Assembly: GCA_913062575.1 (NCBI GenBank)
Contig: CAJXVT010000016.1
Coordinates: 1-46,866 of the forward strand
Reading direction: 5' to 3'
DNA from: an uncultured Flavobacteriaceae bacterium
GTDB lineage: Bacteria > Bacteroidota > Bacteroidia > Flavobacteriales > Flavobacteriaceae
Length of the DNA stretch: 46,866 bases
Shown here: piece after piece, positions 1 to 7,165 of the stretch
Layout: the number at the start of each line of letters is the position of its first letter
Numbering within the stretch: position 1 is the first letter of the stretch
Position numbers and translations under genes: made by a program
The notes under the pieces: generated by a model
What the model was told of the DNA's origin: nothing
What the model saw: only the letters and a program-made list of their open reading frames with translations
Databases searched by the model: none

Positions 1-252
1 AAAAAAGGAGTAGGTAGTTCGAAGAATGGTAGAGAATCAGAATCGAAACGTCTAGGAGTAAAAATATTTGGTGGTCAGGCTGCAATTGCAGGGAACATTA
101 TCGTTCGCCAAAGAGGAACAACGCATAATCCAGGAGAAAATGTATATATGGGGAAAGACCATACATTACATGCTAGAGTGGATGGTGTTGTACAATTCAG
201 AAAGAAAAGAGACAATAGATCTTATGTATCTATTGAGCCTTTCGAAGTTTAA
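1..252 (+). CDS. rpmA: 50S ribosomal protein L27 (C-terminal part)
   Basis: Partial gene entering from the left edge. Read in frame 1, it starts [20 protein letters not shown] and ends with TAA at 250-252. The stretch after GSSKNGR, the FGGQ.....[10 protein letters not shown] core and the later [14 protein letters not shown] segment are the classic L27 signature. L27 sits at the peptidyl-transferase region of the large ribosomal subunit, with its N-terminal tail near the P-site tRNA. Only the first few residues are missing. A strong terminator follows at once, so this is the last gene of its transcript (rplU-rpmA is the usual pair; rplU is outside the window). Confidence 0.97.
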   Translation, partial: KKGVGSSKNGRESESKRLGVKIFGGQAAIAGNIIVRQRGTTHNPGENVYMGKDHTLHARVDGVVQFRKKRDNRSYVSIEPFEV

Positions 253-270
253 GACTTCATAAATAAAATT

Positions 271-304
271 AAAAACTCCCAAACGTACGTTTGGGAGTTT
301 TTTT
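271..304 (+). terminator. Rho-independent terminator after rpmA
   Basis: Perfect 32-base palindrome at 271-302: a CTCCCAAACGT arm, its mirror ACGTTTGGGAG, and flanking A and T runs continuing to 304. It would work in both directions. It lies 18 bases after the rpmA stop and ends the ribosomal protein transcript. Confidence 0.93.
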
Positions 305-373
305 ATGCCATTTTATTATGGTTATTTCAATATTGAAATGGTATTATATTTCTATTTTGTACATTTACAACTC

Positions 374-1615
374 ATGGGTGTACTCTATAATTGTATTGTA
401 ATAATTACAACTTTTTTCTTGTCGATACTTGCGTTGTTCAATAAAAAAATGAAATTGTTTGTTGATGGAAGAGCCACTACTTTTGATAAACTTTCTGTTT
501 TTACTGCTGATGATAAAGTGGTTTGGTTTCATGCGGCTTCTTTGGGTGAGTTTGAGCAAGGAAGACCTATTATAGAGCGTTTAAAGCAAGAACTCCCTTC
601 GTATAAAATACTACTCACTTTTTTTTCCCCTTCGGGATATGAAATTCGTAAAGACTATGAATTGGCAGACGTGGTTTGTTATTTGCCAATGGATTCTAAA
701 AAGAATGTTCGTGAATTTTTAGAAGTTGTAAACCCAACGATGGCAATTTTTATAAAATATGAGTTCTGGCCAAATTATTTAAAAGGATTAGAACAAAGAG
801 ACATTTCAACGCTATTAGTTTCGGGAATTTTTAGAGAAAATCAAATTTTCTTTAAATTACATGGAGGTTTTATGAGAAAATCTTTAAAAGCCTTTGATCA
901 CTTTTTTGTGCAAGACCAAAGTTCTCAGCAATTATTAAATTCAATAGGTTTAAATAATGTGACAATTAGTGGAGATACTCGATTTGATAGAGTCTATGAA
1001 ATCTTGAATCAAGACAATCGACTTGATTTTATTTCAGAATTTAAAAATAATCAGTACACAGTTGTTGCTGGAAGTACTTGGGGAGAAGACGAAAAATTAA
1101 TAGTAAATTACATAAATAATTCGGCTTCTAAAGATGAAAAATTCATCATTGCTCCACATAATATGAATACCAATGCTATTGATGAATTAAAAAAATCAAT
1201 ACTAAAGGAAACTGTTTTATATTCTGAAAAACAAGGCAAAACTCTTTCTGATTATGATGTATTTATTGTTGATACAATCGGGATTTTAACAAAAATATAT
1301 TCGATTGCAGATGCAGCTTATGTTGGTGGAGGGTTAACAAAAAATGGTGTGCATAATATTTTAGAACCAGCTACATATGGTGTTCCAATTGTAATTGGGC
1401 CAGCATATAAAAAATATAAAGAAGTAGTAGATTTAGTTGCTTTAAATGGATGTAAAGTAATTGCAAATCAAAACGAATTTTCAACTATTTTTACAAAGCT
1501 AAAAGAAGACCTAGGTTATAGAAAGCAACTTGGGCAAATCAATCAGCATTTTATTAAAGAAAACATCGGTGCTACAAAGGCAACCATGAATTATATAAAC
1601 AGTCAACTAAAATAA
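374..1615 (+). CDS. waaA: 3-deoxy-D-manno-octulosonic acid (Kdo) transferase
   Basis: Kdo transferase of lipid A/LPS core synthesis. It moves Kdo from CMP-Kdo to the lipid IV-A precursor at the cytoplasmic face of the inner membrane. The product is 413 residues, about family size. It has an N-terminal membrane anchor (residues ~4-20), then VWFHAASLGEFEQGRPIIE with the conserved glutamate of this GT30 family. The C-terminal GT-B half carries VAGSTWGEDE, IIAPHN, YVGGGLTKNGVHNILEPA and a GPAYKK segment. An in-frame ATG at 305 lies directly on the T-run of the rpmA terminator and gives a 23-residue extension that does not look like the family. The ATG at 374 gives the expected MGVLYN... start. 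The next gene begins 5 bases after the stop, so co-transcription is likely. Confidence 0.93.
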   Translation: MGVLYNCIVIITTFFLSILALFNKKMKLFVDGRATTFDKLSVFTADDKVVWFHAASLGEFEQGRPIIERLKQELPSYKILLTFFSPSGYEIRKDYELADVVCYLPMDSKKNVREFLEVVNPTMAIFIKYEFWPNYLKGLEQRDISTLLVSGIFRENQIFFKLHGGFMRKSLKAFDHFFVQDQSSQQLLNSIGLNNVTISGDTRFDRVYEILNQDNRLDFISEFKNNQYTVVAGSTWGEDEKLIVNYINNSASKDEKFIIAPHNMNTNAIDELKKSILKETVLYSEKQGKTLSDYDVFIVDTIGILTKIYSIADAAYVGGGLTKNGVHNILEPATYGVPIVIGPAYKKYKEVVDLVALNGCKVIANQNEFSTIFTKLKEDLGYRKQLGQINQHFIKENIGATKATMNYINSQLK

Positions 1616-1620
1616 TTAAA

Positions 1621-2178
1621 ATGGAATTTATCTCACAACCCTGGGCTTGGTACGTTGCCGGTCCAATGATAGCAATAATATTATTGCTGATGAATTATTT
1701 CGGAAGAGGTTTCGGAGTGTCATCAAACTTAGAAACATTTTGTACCATTGGAGGTGCAGGAAAAGTATCAGACTACTTTAAAAAAGATTGGAAATCTCAA
1801 ACTTGGAGCTTGCTATTTGTAGTTGGAATTATAGTTGGAGGATATATTTCTTCACACTATTTAATGACATCAGAGCCAATAGTATTGAATTCAGAAACGG
1901 TTTCTGAATTAGCAGAATTGGGATTTGCAAACGCAGGACAGTCATATGTTCCTTCAGAGATTTTTAGCATTGATAATATTTTATCTTTAAAAGGGTTTGC
2001 TATTTTAATTGGCGCTGGATTTATGGTAGGATTTGGTGCGCGTTATGCAGGTGGATGTACTTCTGGGCATGCAATTACAGGTTTAAGTAGTTTACAAATG
2101 CCGTCTTTATTAGCAGTAATTGGTTTTTTTGCTGGTGGTTTAATTATGACTTGGTTTTTAATCCCTATAATCTTTTAA
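1621..2178 (+). CDS. YeeE/YedE family sulfur transporter, first half
   Basis: Polytopic inner-membrane protein of 185 residues in the YeeE/YedE (DUF395) family, whose characterised members take up thiosulfate or related sulfur compounds. The diagnostic segment ARYAGGCTSGHAITG carries the conserved cysteine that lines the transport path. About five hydrophobic segments are visible. In many bacteria the two pseudo-repeats are one protein; here they are two genes, this one and the next, 3 bases apart, and probably form a heterodimer. The conserved half-site and pairing make the family call firm. The actual substrate (thiosulfate, sulfide, persulfide) is inference. Confidence 0.85.
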   Translation: MEFISQPWAWYVAGPMIAIILLLMNYFGRGFGVSSNLETFCTIGGAGKVSDYFKKDWKSQTWSLLFVVGIIVGGYISSHYLMTSEPIVLNSETVSELAELGFANAGQSYVPSEIFSIDNILSLKGFAILIGAGFMVGFGARYAGGCTSGHAITGLSSLQMPSLLAVIGFFAGGLIMTWFLIPIIF

Positions 2179-2181
2179 GCT

Positions 2182-2595
2182 ATGAAAAATATTAAATTTT
2201 TAATTATCGGAGTAGTATTCGGAATAATACTAAGTAAGTCAGAAGTAGTTTCTTGGTATAGAATTTACGAAATGTTTAAATTTCAATCGTTTCATATGTT
2301 TGGAATTATTGGAAGTGCAGTTGCAGTATCAATGATCTTTATGCAGTTATTTAAAAAAGGAACCATCAAAAATTATTTAGGTGAAAACATTCCGGTTAAA
2401 GACAAGAAAAAAGGATTGATAAGAACTTTAGTTGGTGGTACTATTTTTGGATTAGGTTGGGCATTAGCAGGAGCTTGTCCAGGACCAATGTTTGTATTAG
2501 TAGGCCACGGAATTACCGCTATTTTAATTGTGATATTGGGAGCAACTCTTGGAGCATTTATATATGGATTGTTAAGTAAGAAATTGCCTCATTAA
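2182..2595 (+). CDS. YeeE/YedE family sulfur transporter, second half (DUF6691-like)
   Basis: Partner of the preceding gene: 137 residues with about four membrane segments. The conserved half-site FGLGWALAGACPGPMFVLVG carries its single path-lining cysteine. It starts 3 bases after the upstream stop, so the two are translationally linked. Sulfur-compound uptake beside a molybdenum cofactor cluster is suggestive, because sulfur is needed for the molybdopterin dithiolene and sulfur-oxidising enzymes such as SorA/SoxC use this cofactor. No such enzyme is in view, so the functional link is inference. Confidence 0.82.
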   Translation: MKNIKFLIIGVVFGIILSKSEVVSWYRIYEMFKFQSFHMFGIIGSAVAVSMIFMQLFKKGTIKNYLGENIPVKDKKKGLIRTLVGGTIFGLGWALAGACPGPMFVLVGHGITAILIVILGATLGAFIYGLLSKKLPH

Positions 2596-2675
2596 CGTCT
2601 AATTAGATAGTGTTGGTTTGCATAATGAAAGTTGTGTGACAGTTATAAGAAAGATATTAGAATTATACACATATT

Positions 2676-3668
2676 ATGAGTGGATTGGTAGATAGTTTTG
2701 GGAGGCAAATTAATTACGTTCGGTTAGCAGTAACTGATCGTTGTAACTTGCGATGCCAATATTGTATGCCTGCTCATGGAATTGAAATTGTTCCAAGGCA
2801 AGAGTTATTAACCTACAAAGAAATGTACCGTTTAATTCGTGTACTAACAGAGCTTGGTGTTAATAAAATCAGATTAACAGGTGGGGAGCCATTTGTTAGA
2901 AAAGGCTTTGTTGGTTTTTTAGAAATGTTATCGTTTAATGATTTGTTGGAGGATATCAATATCACTACAAACGGGGTAATGATCCATAAGCATATTGAAA
3001 CCCTAGAGAAGTTACAGAAAGTAAAAAACATCAACTTAAGTATTGATAGCTTACAAGCTGATAAGTTCAATGAGATTACTCGAAGAAATGTGTTTGATGA
3101 AGTTTTTAAAACCATGGAAGCTTTAGAGAAAAGCAGCATGAACTTAAAGTTGAATGTTGTTGTTCAATCTGGAATTAACACCAACGAGATTACTGATTTT
3201 GTTCGGTTGACGAAAGACAAAGACATTGCTGTTCGGTTTATAGAGGAAATGCCTTTTAATGGAAAAGGACAACGTGAAATGCAAGAAGCTTGGAATTATA
3301 ACAAGATTTTAAACGAGATAAAATCTGAGTTTGATGTTTCAGAAATTCAATCAGAAAAATCATCAACATCACGTAACTTCTCCATAGAAAACCACAAAGG
3401 GTCTGTCGGAATCATTCCAGCATTTACTAGGACTATTTGTGGAGATTGTAACCGAATCCGAATCACATCAACCGGAACATTTAAAAACTGTTTGTTTGAT
3501 GATGGTGTTTTCGATTTGAGAGAGTTTATCCGAAATGGAGCATCTAATGAAGATTTGAAAAAGGTCTTTTTGTCACTCGTAAAAGAAAAGCCAGAAAATG
3601 GTTTTATCGCAGAGGCAAACAGAACCAAAGGAGGTGTTTCTGAAAGTATGTCAACTATAGGAGGTTAA
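2676..3668 (+). CDS. moaA: GTP 3',8-cyclase MoaA
   Basis: Radical-SAM enzyme that opens molybdenum cofactor synthesis by converting GTP to 3',8-cyclo-7,8-dihydro-GTP, which MoaC turns into cPMP. The 330 residues are typical length. The N-terminal cluster motif is C23-x3-C27-x2-C30 (DRCNLRCQYCMP). The SAM-binding LTGGEP segment follows. The second [4Fe-4S] site is C255, C258 and C272 (CX2CX13C). The C-terminus ends in GG after a SESMSTI stretch, as in MoaA, where the GG tail enters the active site. It opens the molybdenum cofactor run on the plus strand. moaC lies 1.8 kb downstream in the same direction. Confidence 0.97.
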   Translation: MSGLVDSFGRQINYVRLAVTDRCNLRCQYCMPAHGIEIVPRQELLTYKEMYRLIRVLTELGVNKIRLTGGEPFVRKGFVGFLEMLSFNDLLEDINITTNGVMIHKHIETLEKLQKVKNINLSIDSLQADKFNEITRRNVFDEVFKTMEALEKSSMNLKLNVVVQSGINTNEITDFVRLTKDKDIAVRFIEEMPFNGKGQREMQEAWNYNKILNEIKSEFDVSEIQSEKSSTSRNFSIENHKGSVGIIPAFTRTICGDCNRIRITSTGTFKNCLFDDGVFDLREFIRNGASNEDLKKVFLSLVKEKPENGFIAEANRTKGGVSESMSTIGG

Positions 3669-3688
3669 ATTATGCTAAACAAAATAAT

Positions 3689-4009
3689 ATGCATTCTGTA
3701 GCTTGGAAATATATAGTTGAAAAAGAAAATCAAGCAGAATTTGAAATAGAGTATGGTAATGGAGGAACATGGTCTAAACTGTTTGCAAATTCTAAAAATT
3801 ATTTAGGCTCTTTTTTAAAAAAGAATATAGAAATAGATGACAACTACCTTTTGATAGATACTTGGACTGAAAAGCAATTTTATAATACTTTTAAAGAAGA
3901 GAATAAGGAAATCTACAATGAATTAAGTTCTAAGTTTGAAAGACTGTATAGTGAAGAAGAAAAAATAGGAGAGTTTAATTCCATTAACGAGAAAGGAAAA
4001 AATAAATGA
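3689..4009 (+). CDS. Small ABM-like (antibiotic biosynthesis monooxygenase fold) protein
   Basis: Small soluble protein of 106 residues with no signal peptide. The pattern FEIEYGNGGTWSKLFANSKN, then YLGSFL, then YLLIDTWTEKQFYNTF and a terminal LYSEEEKIGEF, resembles dimeric-barrel ABM-type proteins, in which the YG..G.W..LF and YL.ID.W segments recur. I cannot name a substrate. Its last four bases overlap the moeA start (ATGA), and it follows moaA by 20 bases, so it is translated as part of the molybdenum cofactor operon. Family assignment is from memory of the pattern and moderate. A role in cofactor synthesis rests on position only. Confidence 0.6.
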   Translation: MHSVAWKYIVEKENQAEFEIEYGNGGTWSKLFANSKNYLGSFLKKNIEIDDNYLLIDTWTEKQFYNTFKEENKEIYNELSSKFERLYSEEEKIGEFNSINEKGKNK

Positions 4010-5193
4010 TTTCAGTAGAAGAAGCTTTACAAACCATACTAAATTCAGTTCAAAACTTTGGAGTTGAAGAAGTTCCGTTTATCAAATCTGTTGGTAGAAC
4101 TTTAAAAGAAGACATCAAAGCAGACAGAGATTTTCCGCCATTCAATAGAGTTTCTATGGACGGAATTTCGATTGATTATTTGAACTTCAAAAATGGCCAA
4201 CGCAGTTTTGTTATTGAAGGAATTCAAGCTGCAGGAAGTGAACAAAAAACATTACAAAATTCAGAAAATTGTATCGAAGTAATGACAGGCGCAGTATTGC
4301 CAAGCAATACATCTGCTGTTATTAGATATGAAGATGTTACTATTGAAAATGAAATAGCAACTATTACTATTAATGAAATTAAAGAAAATCAAAACATCCA
4401 TCATAGAGGAAAAGATGGGAAAACAGGAGATCTATTAATTAAGCAAAACACAATAATCTCTGCGGCAGAAATAGGTGTGTTAGCAACTGTAGGAAAAGCA
4501 ATTGTTAAAGTTGCGAAGCAACCCAAAGTAATGATCGTTTCTACAGGTGATGAATTAGTTGGAGTTGATGAAACCCCGTTAACACATCAAATACGTAGAT
4601 CTAATGTGTTTACCTTGGTTTCACTATTAGAAAAACTAAACATCTCTTCAGAAACGGCGCATCTTACAGATGATAAACCAATTTTAAAAGAGAAGATAAA
4701 AGAGTATTTACAAGATTTTGATGTTTTGCTATTTAGCGGTGCAGTTAGCAAAGGAAAATACGATTTTTTACCAGAAGTTTTTGACGAATTGGGCGTGGAA
4801 AAATTGTTTCATAAAGTAGGACAACGGCCAGGAAAACCTTTTTTCTACGGAAAAACAGAAAGGAGCAATGTGTTCGGTTTTCCAGGAAATCCAATTTCGA
4901 CCTTTGTAAATTGTTTGGCGTATTTTTATCCTTGGTATTATAAATCTGTAGGAATAGAACAGCAAGAAGAAAATGCGATTTTAGCAGATGATGTGTCTTT
5001 TAAACCAAGCTTAACATACTTTTTACAAGTTAAATTGAGTTATAGATACGGGCATTTAATAGCAACTCCGATTTCTGGAAATGGTTCTGGAGATTTGGCC
5101 AGTTTGGTAAGTACAGATGCTTTTATAAAGCTGCCAACACAACAATCTGAATTTAAAAAAGGAGAAGTTTTTCCAATCATTCGCTATCGCTAA
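4006..5193 (+). CDS. moeA: Molybdopterin molybdenumtransferase MoeA
   Basis: Inserts molybdate into adenylylated molybdopterin. The 395 residues are full length. MoeA hallmarks in order: FPPFNRVSMDGISID near the N-terminus (the PxxxxSAMDG-type segment), EVMTGAVLPSNTSAVIRYED, VSTGDEL in the MPT-binding MogA-like domain, SGAVSKGKYDFLPEV, then GQRPGKPFFYG and VFGFPGNPISTFVN, and a final beta-barrel domain. It shares ATGA with the ABM-like gene upstream. No mogA/moaB adenylyltransferase is in the window, so that step must be encoded elsewhere or done by another enzyme. Confidence 0.96.
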   Translation: MISVEEALQTILNSVQNFGVEEVPFIKSVGRTLKEDIKADRDFPPFNRVSMDGISIDYLNFKNGQRSFVIEGIQAAGSEQKTLQNSENCIEVMTGAVLPSNTSAVIRYEDVTIENEIATITINEIKENQNIHHRGKDGKTGDLLIKQNTIISAAEIGVLATVGKAIVKVAKQPKVMIVSTGDELVGVDETPLTHQIRRSNVFTLVSLLEKLNISSETAHLTDDKPILKEKIKEYLQDFDVLLFSGAVSKGKYDFLPEVFDELGVEKLFHKVGQRPGKPFFYGKTERSNVFGFPGNPISTFVNCLAYFYPWYYKSVGIEQQEENAILADDVSFKPSLTYFLQVKLSYRYGHLIATPISGNGSGDLASLVSTDAFIKLPTQQSEFKKGEVFPIIRYR

Positions 5194-5242
5194 TTATAGT
5201 TTTGAGTGTTGAATTTTTAGTTGTAAGTTGTTGAAAAAAGAA

Positions 5243-5464
5243 ATGAAAGAGAGTATAGTACAACAAAAGAGTTTTCAGTTTTCGTTAAAAATAATTTCTT
5301 TGTACAAAGAGTTGTTAAAAGAAAATGAATATATCGTTTCAAAACAACTCTTAAGAAGTGGAACATAAATTGGTGCAAATTCATTAATTTTGGATATTGA
5401 TGAGTTGATACTAATATTAACATCCATTGTTAAAACGTCTCAACAGAGCCTAACTAAAAACTAA
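5243..5464 (+). pseudogene. Decayed four-helix-bundle (23S rRNA IVS / S23-type) protein gene
   Basis: Reading from ATG 5243 gives 41 residues (MKESIVQQKSFQFSLKI..., then SKQLLRSGT), a TAA stop at 5366-5368, then IGANS and about 26 more residues (LILDIDELILILTSIVKT...) to TAA at 5462-5464. In the four-helix-bundle family often encoded in 23S rRNA intervening sequences and scattered through Bacteroidota genomes, the segment reads SKQLLRSGTSIGAN, so one serine codon has become a stop. The tail matches the usual D.DEL..LLTSIIKT C-terminus, but the intervening ~60 residues (helices 2-3) are missing. I read this as a gene disabled by a nonsense change and an internal deletion. It fills the space between moeA and moaC. 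Confidence 0.75.
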
Positions 5465-5489
5465 AAATTCATCACTAAAAACTTCTAGC

Positions 5490-5966
5490 GTGAGCGACTT
5501 TTCACATATCAATAAAAAGAATCAACCTAAAATGGTAAATGTTTCTGATAAAGCAGTTACCAAAAGAACAGCTATTGCAAAAGCAAGCATGTTTTTAGGA
5601 AAAGAAATTATTTCTCATTTTACAAATGATGATTTAATCACCAAAAAAGGACCTGTTTTTCAAACGGCAATTATTGCAGGAATTCAGGCGGTTAAAAAAA
5701 CCTCAGAATTAATTCCGATGTGTCATCCATTACTAATTAATGGCGTTGATATTGATATCGAAATTGTAGATTCTGAAAATATCGAAGTTTTTTGTTCTGT
5801 AACGATAGAAGGAAAGACCGGTGTAGAAATGGAAGCCTTGACTGGAGCGAATATTACTTGTTTAACTATTTATGATATGTGCAAAGCAATCTCTCAAAAG
5901 ATGGTTATTAAAGAGGTGAAACTCGTAGAAAAAACAGGCGGAAAATCAGATATTAGAAATGACTAA
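5490..5966 (+). CDS. moaC: Cyclic pyranopterin monophosphate synthase MoaC
   Basis: Second step of molybdenum cofactor synthesis: rearranges the MoaA product to cPMP. The 158 residues fit the family. Conserved blocks: PKMVNVSDKAVTKRTAIA, ELIPMCHPLLINGVDI (active-site histidine), GVEMEALTGANITCLTIYDM and the lysine-rich KLVEKTGGKSD end. A GTG at 5490 is chosen as start because the family needs the FSHI...MVNVS lead-in; the first ATG would remove it. It overlaps the next gene by 8 bases. Confidence 0.95.
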   Translation: MSDFSHINKKNQPKMVNVSDKAVTKRTAIAKASMFLGKEIISHFTNDDLITKKGPVFQTAIIAGIQAVKKTSELIPMCHPLLINGVDIDIEIVDSENIEVFCSVTIEGKTGVEMEALTGANITCLTIYDMCKAISQKMVIKEVKLVEKTGGKSDIRND

Positions 5967-7065
5967 ACATCAAAAACATACAAACATCACCAAGAGAAGC
6001 AATGATACTTTTGCTCCAAACGAGTTAGTGCTTTTAGGAACAAAATGTGGTGTTATTGCAGAGTTGGTTAATCAAGTTTCTAAAGAATTGTCAGATTGTA
6101 GATTAGCATATTTTGATGCTTCTCATGCAAAAGATGTAGCTGAAAATCAGCTTTCAGAATTTGTTTTTCACCATGATGGAAACTTACAAATAACTACATC
6201 TGGTCACATCAATAAATTCGAGCAACGTTTGCAATTTGCGCAATACGATTATGTGTTTATTAACGGAAATCATTATGCTGGATCGAAACAAGTGGTGTTT
6301 TTAGATCCAGAAAAAGAAGCGTCTATCACTAAAAGAATTGATCAAATTTCTGAGGTGCAATTTTTCATAAAATTAACCAATACTATTGAGCCATTTCAGT
6401 CGTTAAAAGCCAAATTTCCGAATTGGGAAGAAATTCCGCAATATGACTTGTCGGATATTGAAAGCATCACGAATCATATTTCAGAGTTGATACAAGAAAC
6501 AATTCCTGTAATTAAAGGTTTGGTGTTGGTTGGAGGAAAAAGTACCAGAATGGGAACTGATAAATCTCAATTAGAATATTTCGGAAAACCACAAAAAGAA
6601 TATGTAAAAGAGTTGTTAGAAACGAATGCCTTGAAAACATATTATTCGGTTCAAAATGATGCTGGAAATGAAAATGAAATTCATGATGCGTTTTTAAACT
6701 TAGGTCCGTTTGGTGGCATTTGTTCTGCATTTCAAAAAGACCCAAATGCAGCTTGGTTGATCTTGGCAACAGATGTTCCTTTTGTAAATGATGAGTTAAT
6801 TAAACTATTATTAGAAAAAAGAAACCCGTCAAAAGTTGCCACTGCAATTAAAGGAAAAGGAAAGGAATTTGTTGAGCCATTAATTACCATTTACGAACCC
6901 AAAGCATATCCAATATTATTACAATATTTAGCACAAGGCTATTCGTGCCCAAGAAAAACATTAATCAATTCTGATGTAGAAATTGTTGAGGTTGATGATG
7001 ACTTGATACGCAATATAAATACTCCTAAAGAATTTGAACAAGTTAAAGAGGAATTAAAGAAATAG
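5959..7065 (+). CDS. mobA: Molybdenum cofactor guanylyltransferase, MobB-like/MobA fusion
   Basis: Two-part protein of 368 residues. The C-terminal half is MobA, which attaches GMP to Mo-molybdopterin: nucleotide-binding signature GLVLVGGKSTRMGTDKSQL at residues 187-205, then LNLGPFGGICSAF and LILATDVPFVNDEL. Residues ~20-180 resemble the MobB-type P-loop fold in layout, but where GxxxxGK[ST] is expected there is LLGTKCGVIAELV, so nucleotide binding by the first half is doubtful. It overlaps moaC by 8 bases, so translational coupling is likely. MobA is confident; the MobB ancestry of the first half is inference. A MobA gene implies bis-MGD or MGD enzymes somewhere in the genome. Confidence 0.88.
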   Translation: MTKHQKHTNITKRSNDTFAPNELVLLGTKCGVIAELVNQVSKELSDCRLAYFDASHAKDVAENQLSEFVFHHDGNLQITTSGHINKFEQRLQFAQYDYVFINGNHYAGSKQVVFLDPEKEASITKRIDQISEVQFFIKLTNTIEPFQSLKAKFPNWEEIPQYDLSDIESITNHISELIQETIPVIKGLVLVGGKSTRMGTDKSQLEYFGKPQKEYVKELLETNALKTYYSVQNDAGNENEIHDAFLNLGPFGGICSAFQKDPNAAWLILATDVPFVNDELIKLLLEKRNPSKVATAIKGKGKEFVEPLITIYEPKAYPILLQYLAQGYSCPRKTLINSDVEIVEVDDDLIRNINTPKEFEQVKEELKK

Positions 7066-7069
7066 TAAA

Positions 7070-7153
7070 TGTCATTCCGAATGAGGAACGAAGAGGAATC
7101 TCATAAATGGTTAACAGATTTCTAAATTACGTTTTACTCCATTCGAAATGACA
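7070..7153 (+). repeat. Dispersed inverted-repeat element, GTCATTC family, copy 1
   Basis: 84-base element with near-perfect inverted ends: TGTCATTCCGAAT (7070-7082) and ATTCGAAATGACA (7141-7153), 12 of 13 bases complementary. Inside the left end it reads GAGGAACGAAGAGGAATCTC. Elements starting GTCATTC.GA and carrying a GAATCTC stretch recur between genes in many Bacteroidota. It fills the gap between mobA and the moeB-like gene and includes an ATG (7148) that is in frame with that gene. Confidence 0.75.
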
Positions 7154-7165
7154 GAAAAGAATAAA

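Noticed and set aside
305..373. Upstream ATG extension of waaA
   Set aside because: The ATG lies on the T-run of the rpmA terminator and the extension does not fit the family; ATG 374 gives the usual N-terminus.
2596..2675. Molybdenum cofactor riboswitch upstream of moaA
   Set aside because: The 80-base leader is short and shows no multi-stem structure of the Moco RNA motif.
5217..5423. Minus-strand open frame between moeA and moaC
   Set aside because: The plus strand here holds the four-helix-bundle relic with recognisable protein similarity; the minus frame has no family features.
6512..6769. Minus-strand frame within mobA
   Set aside because: Antisense to the MobA signature; composition is typical of a shadow frame.
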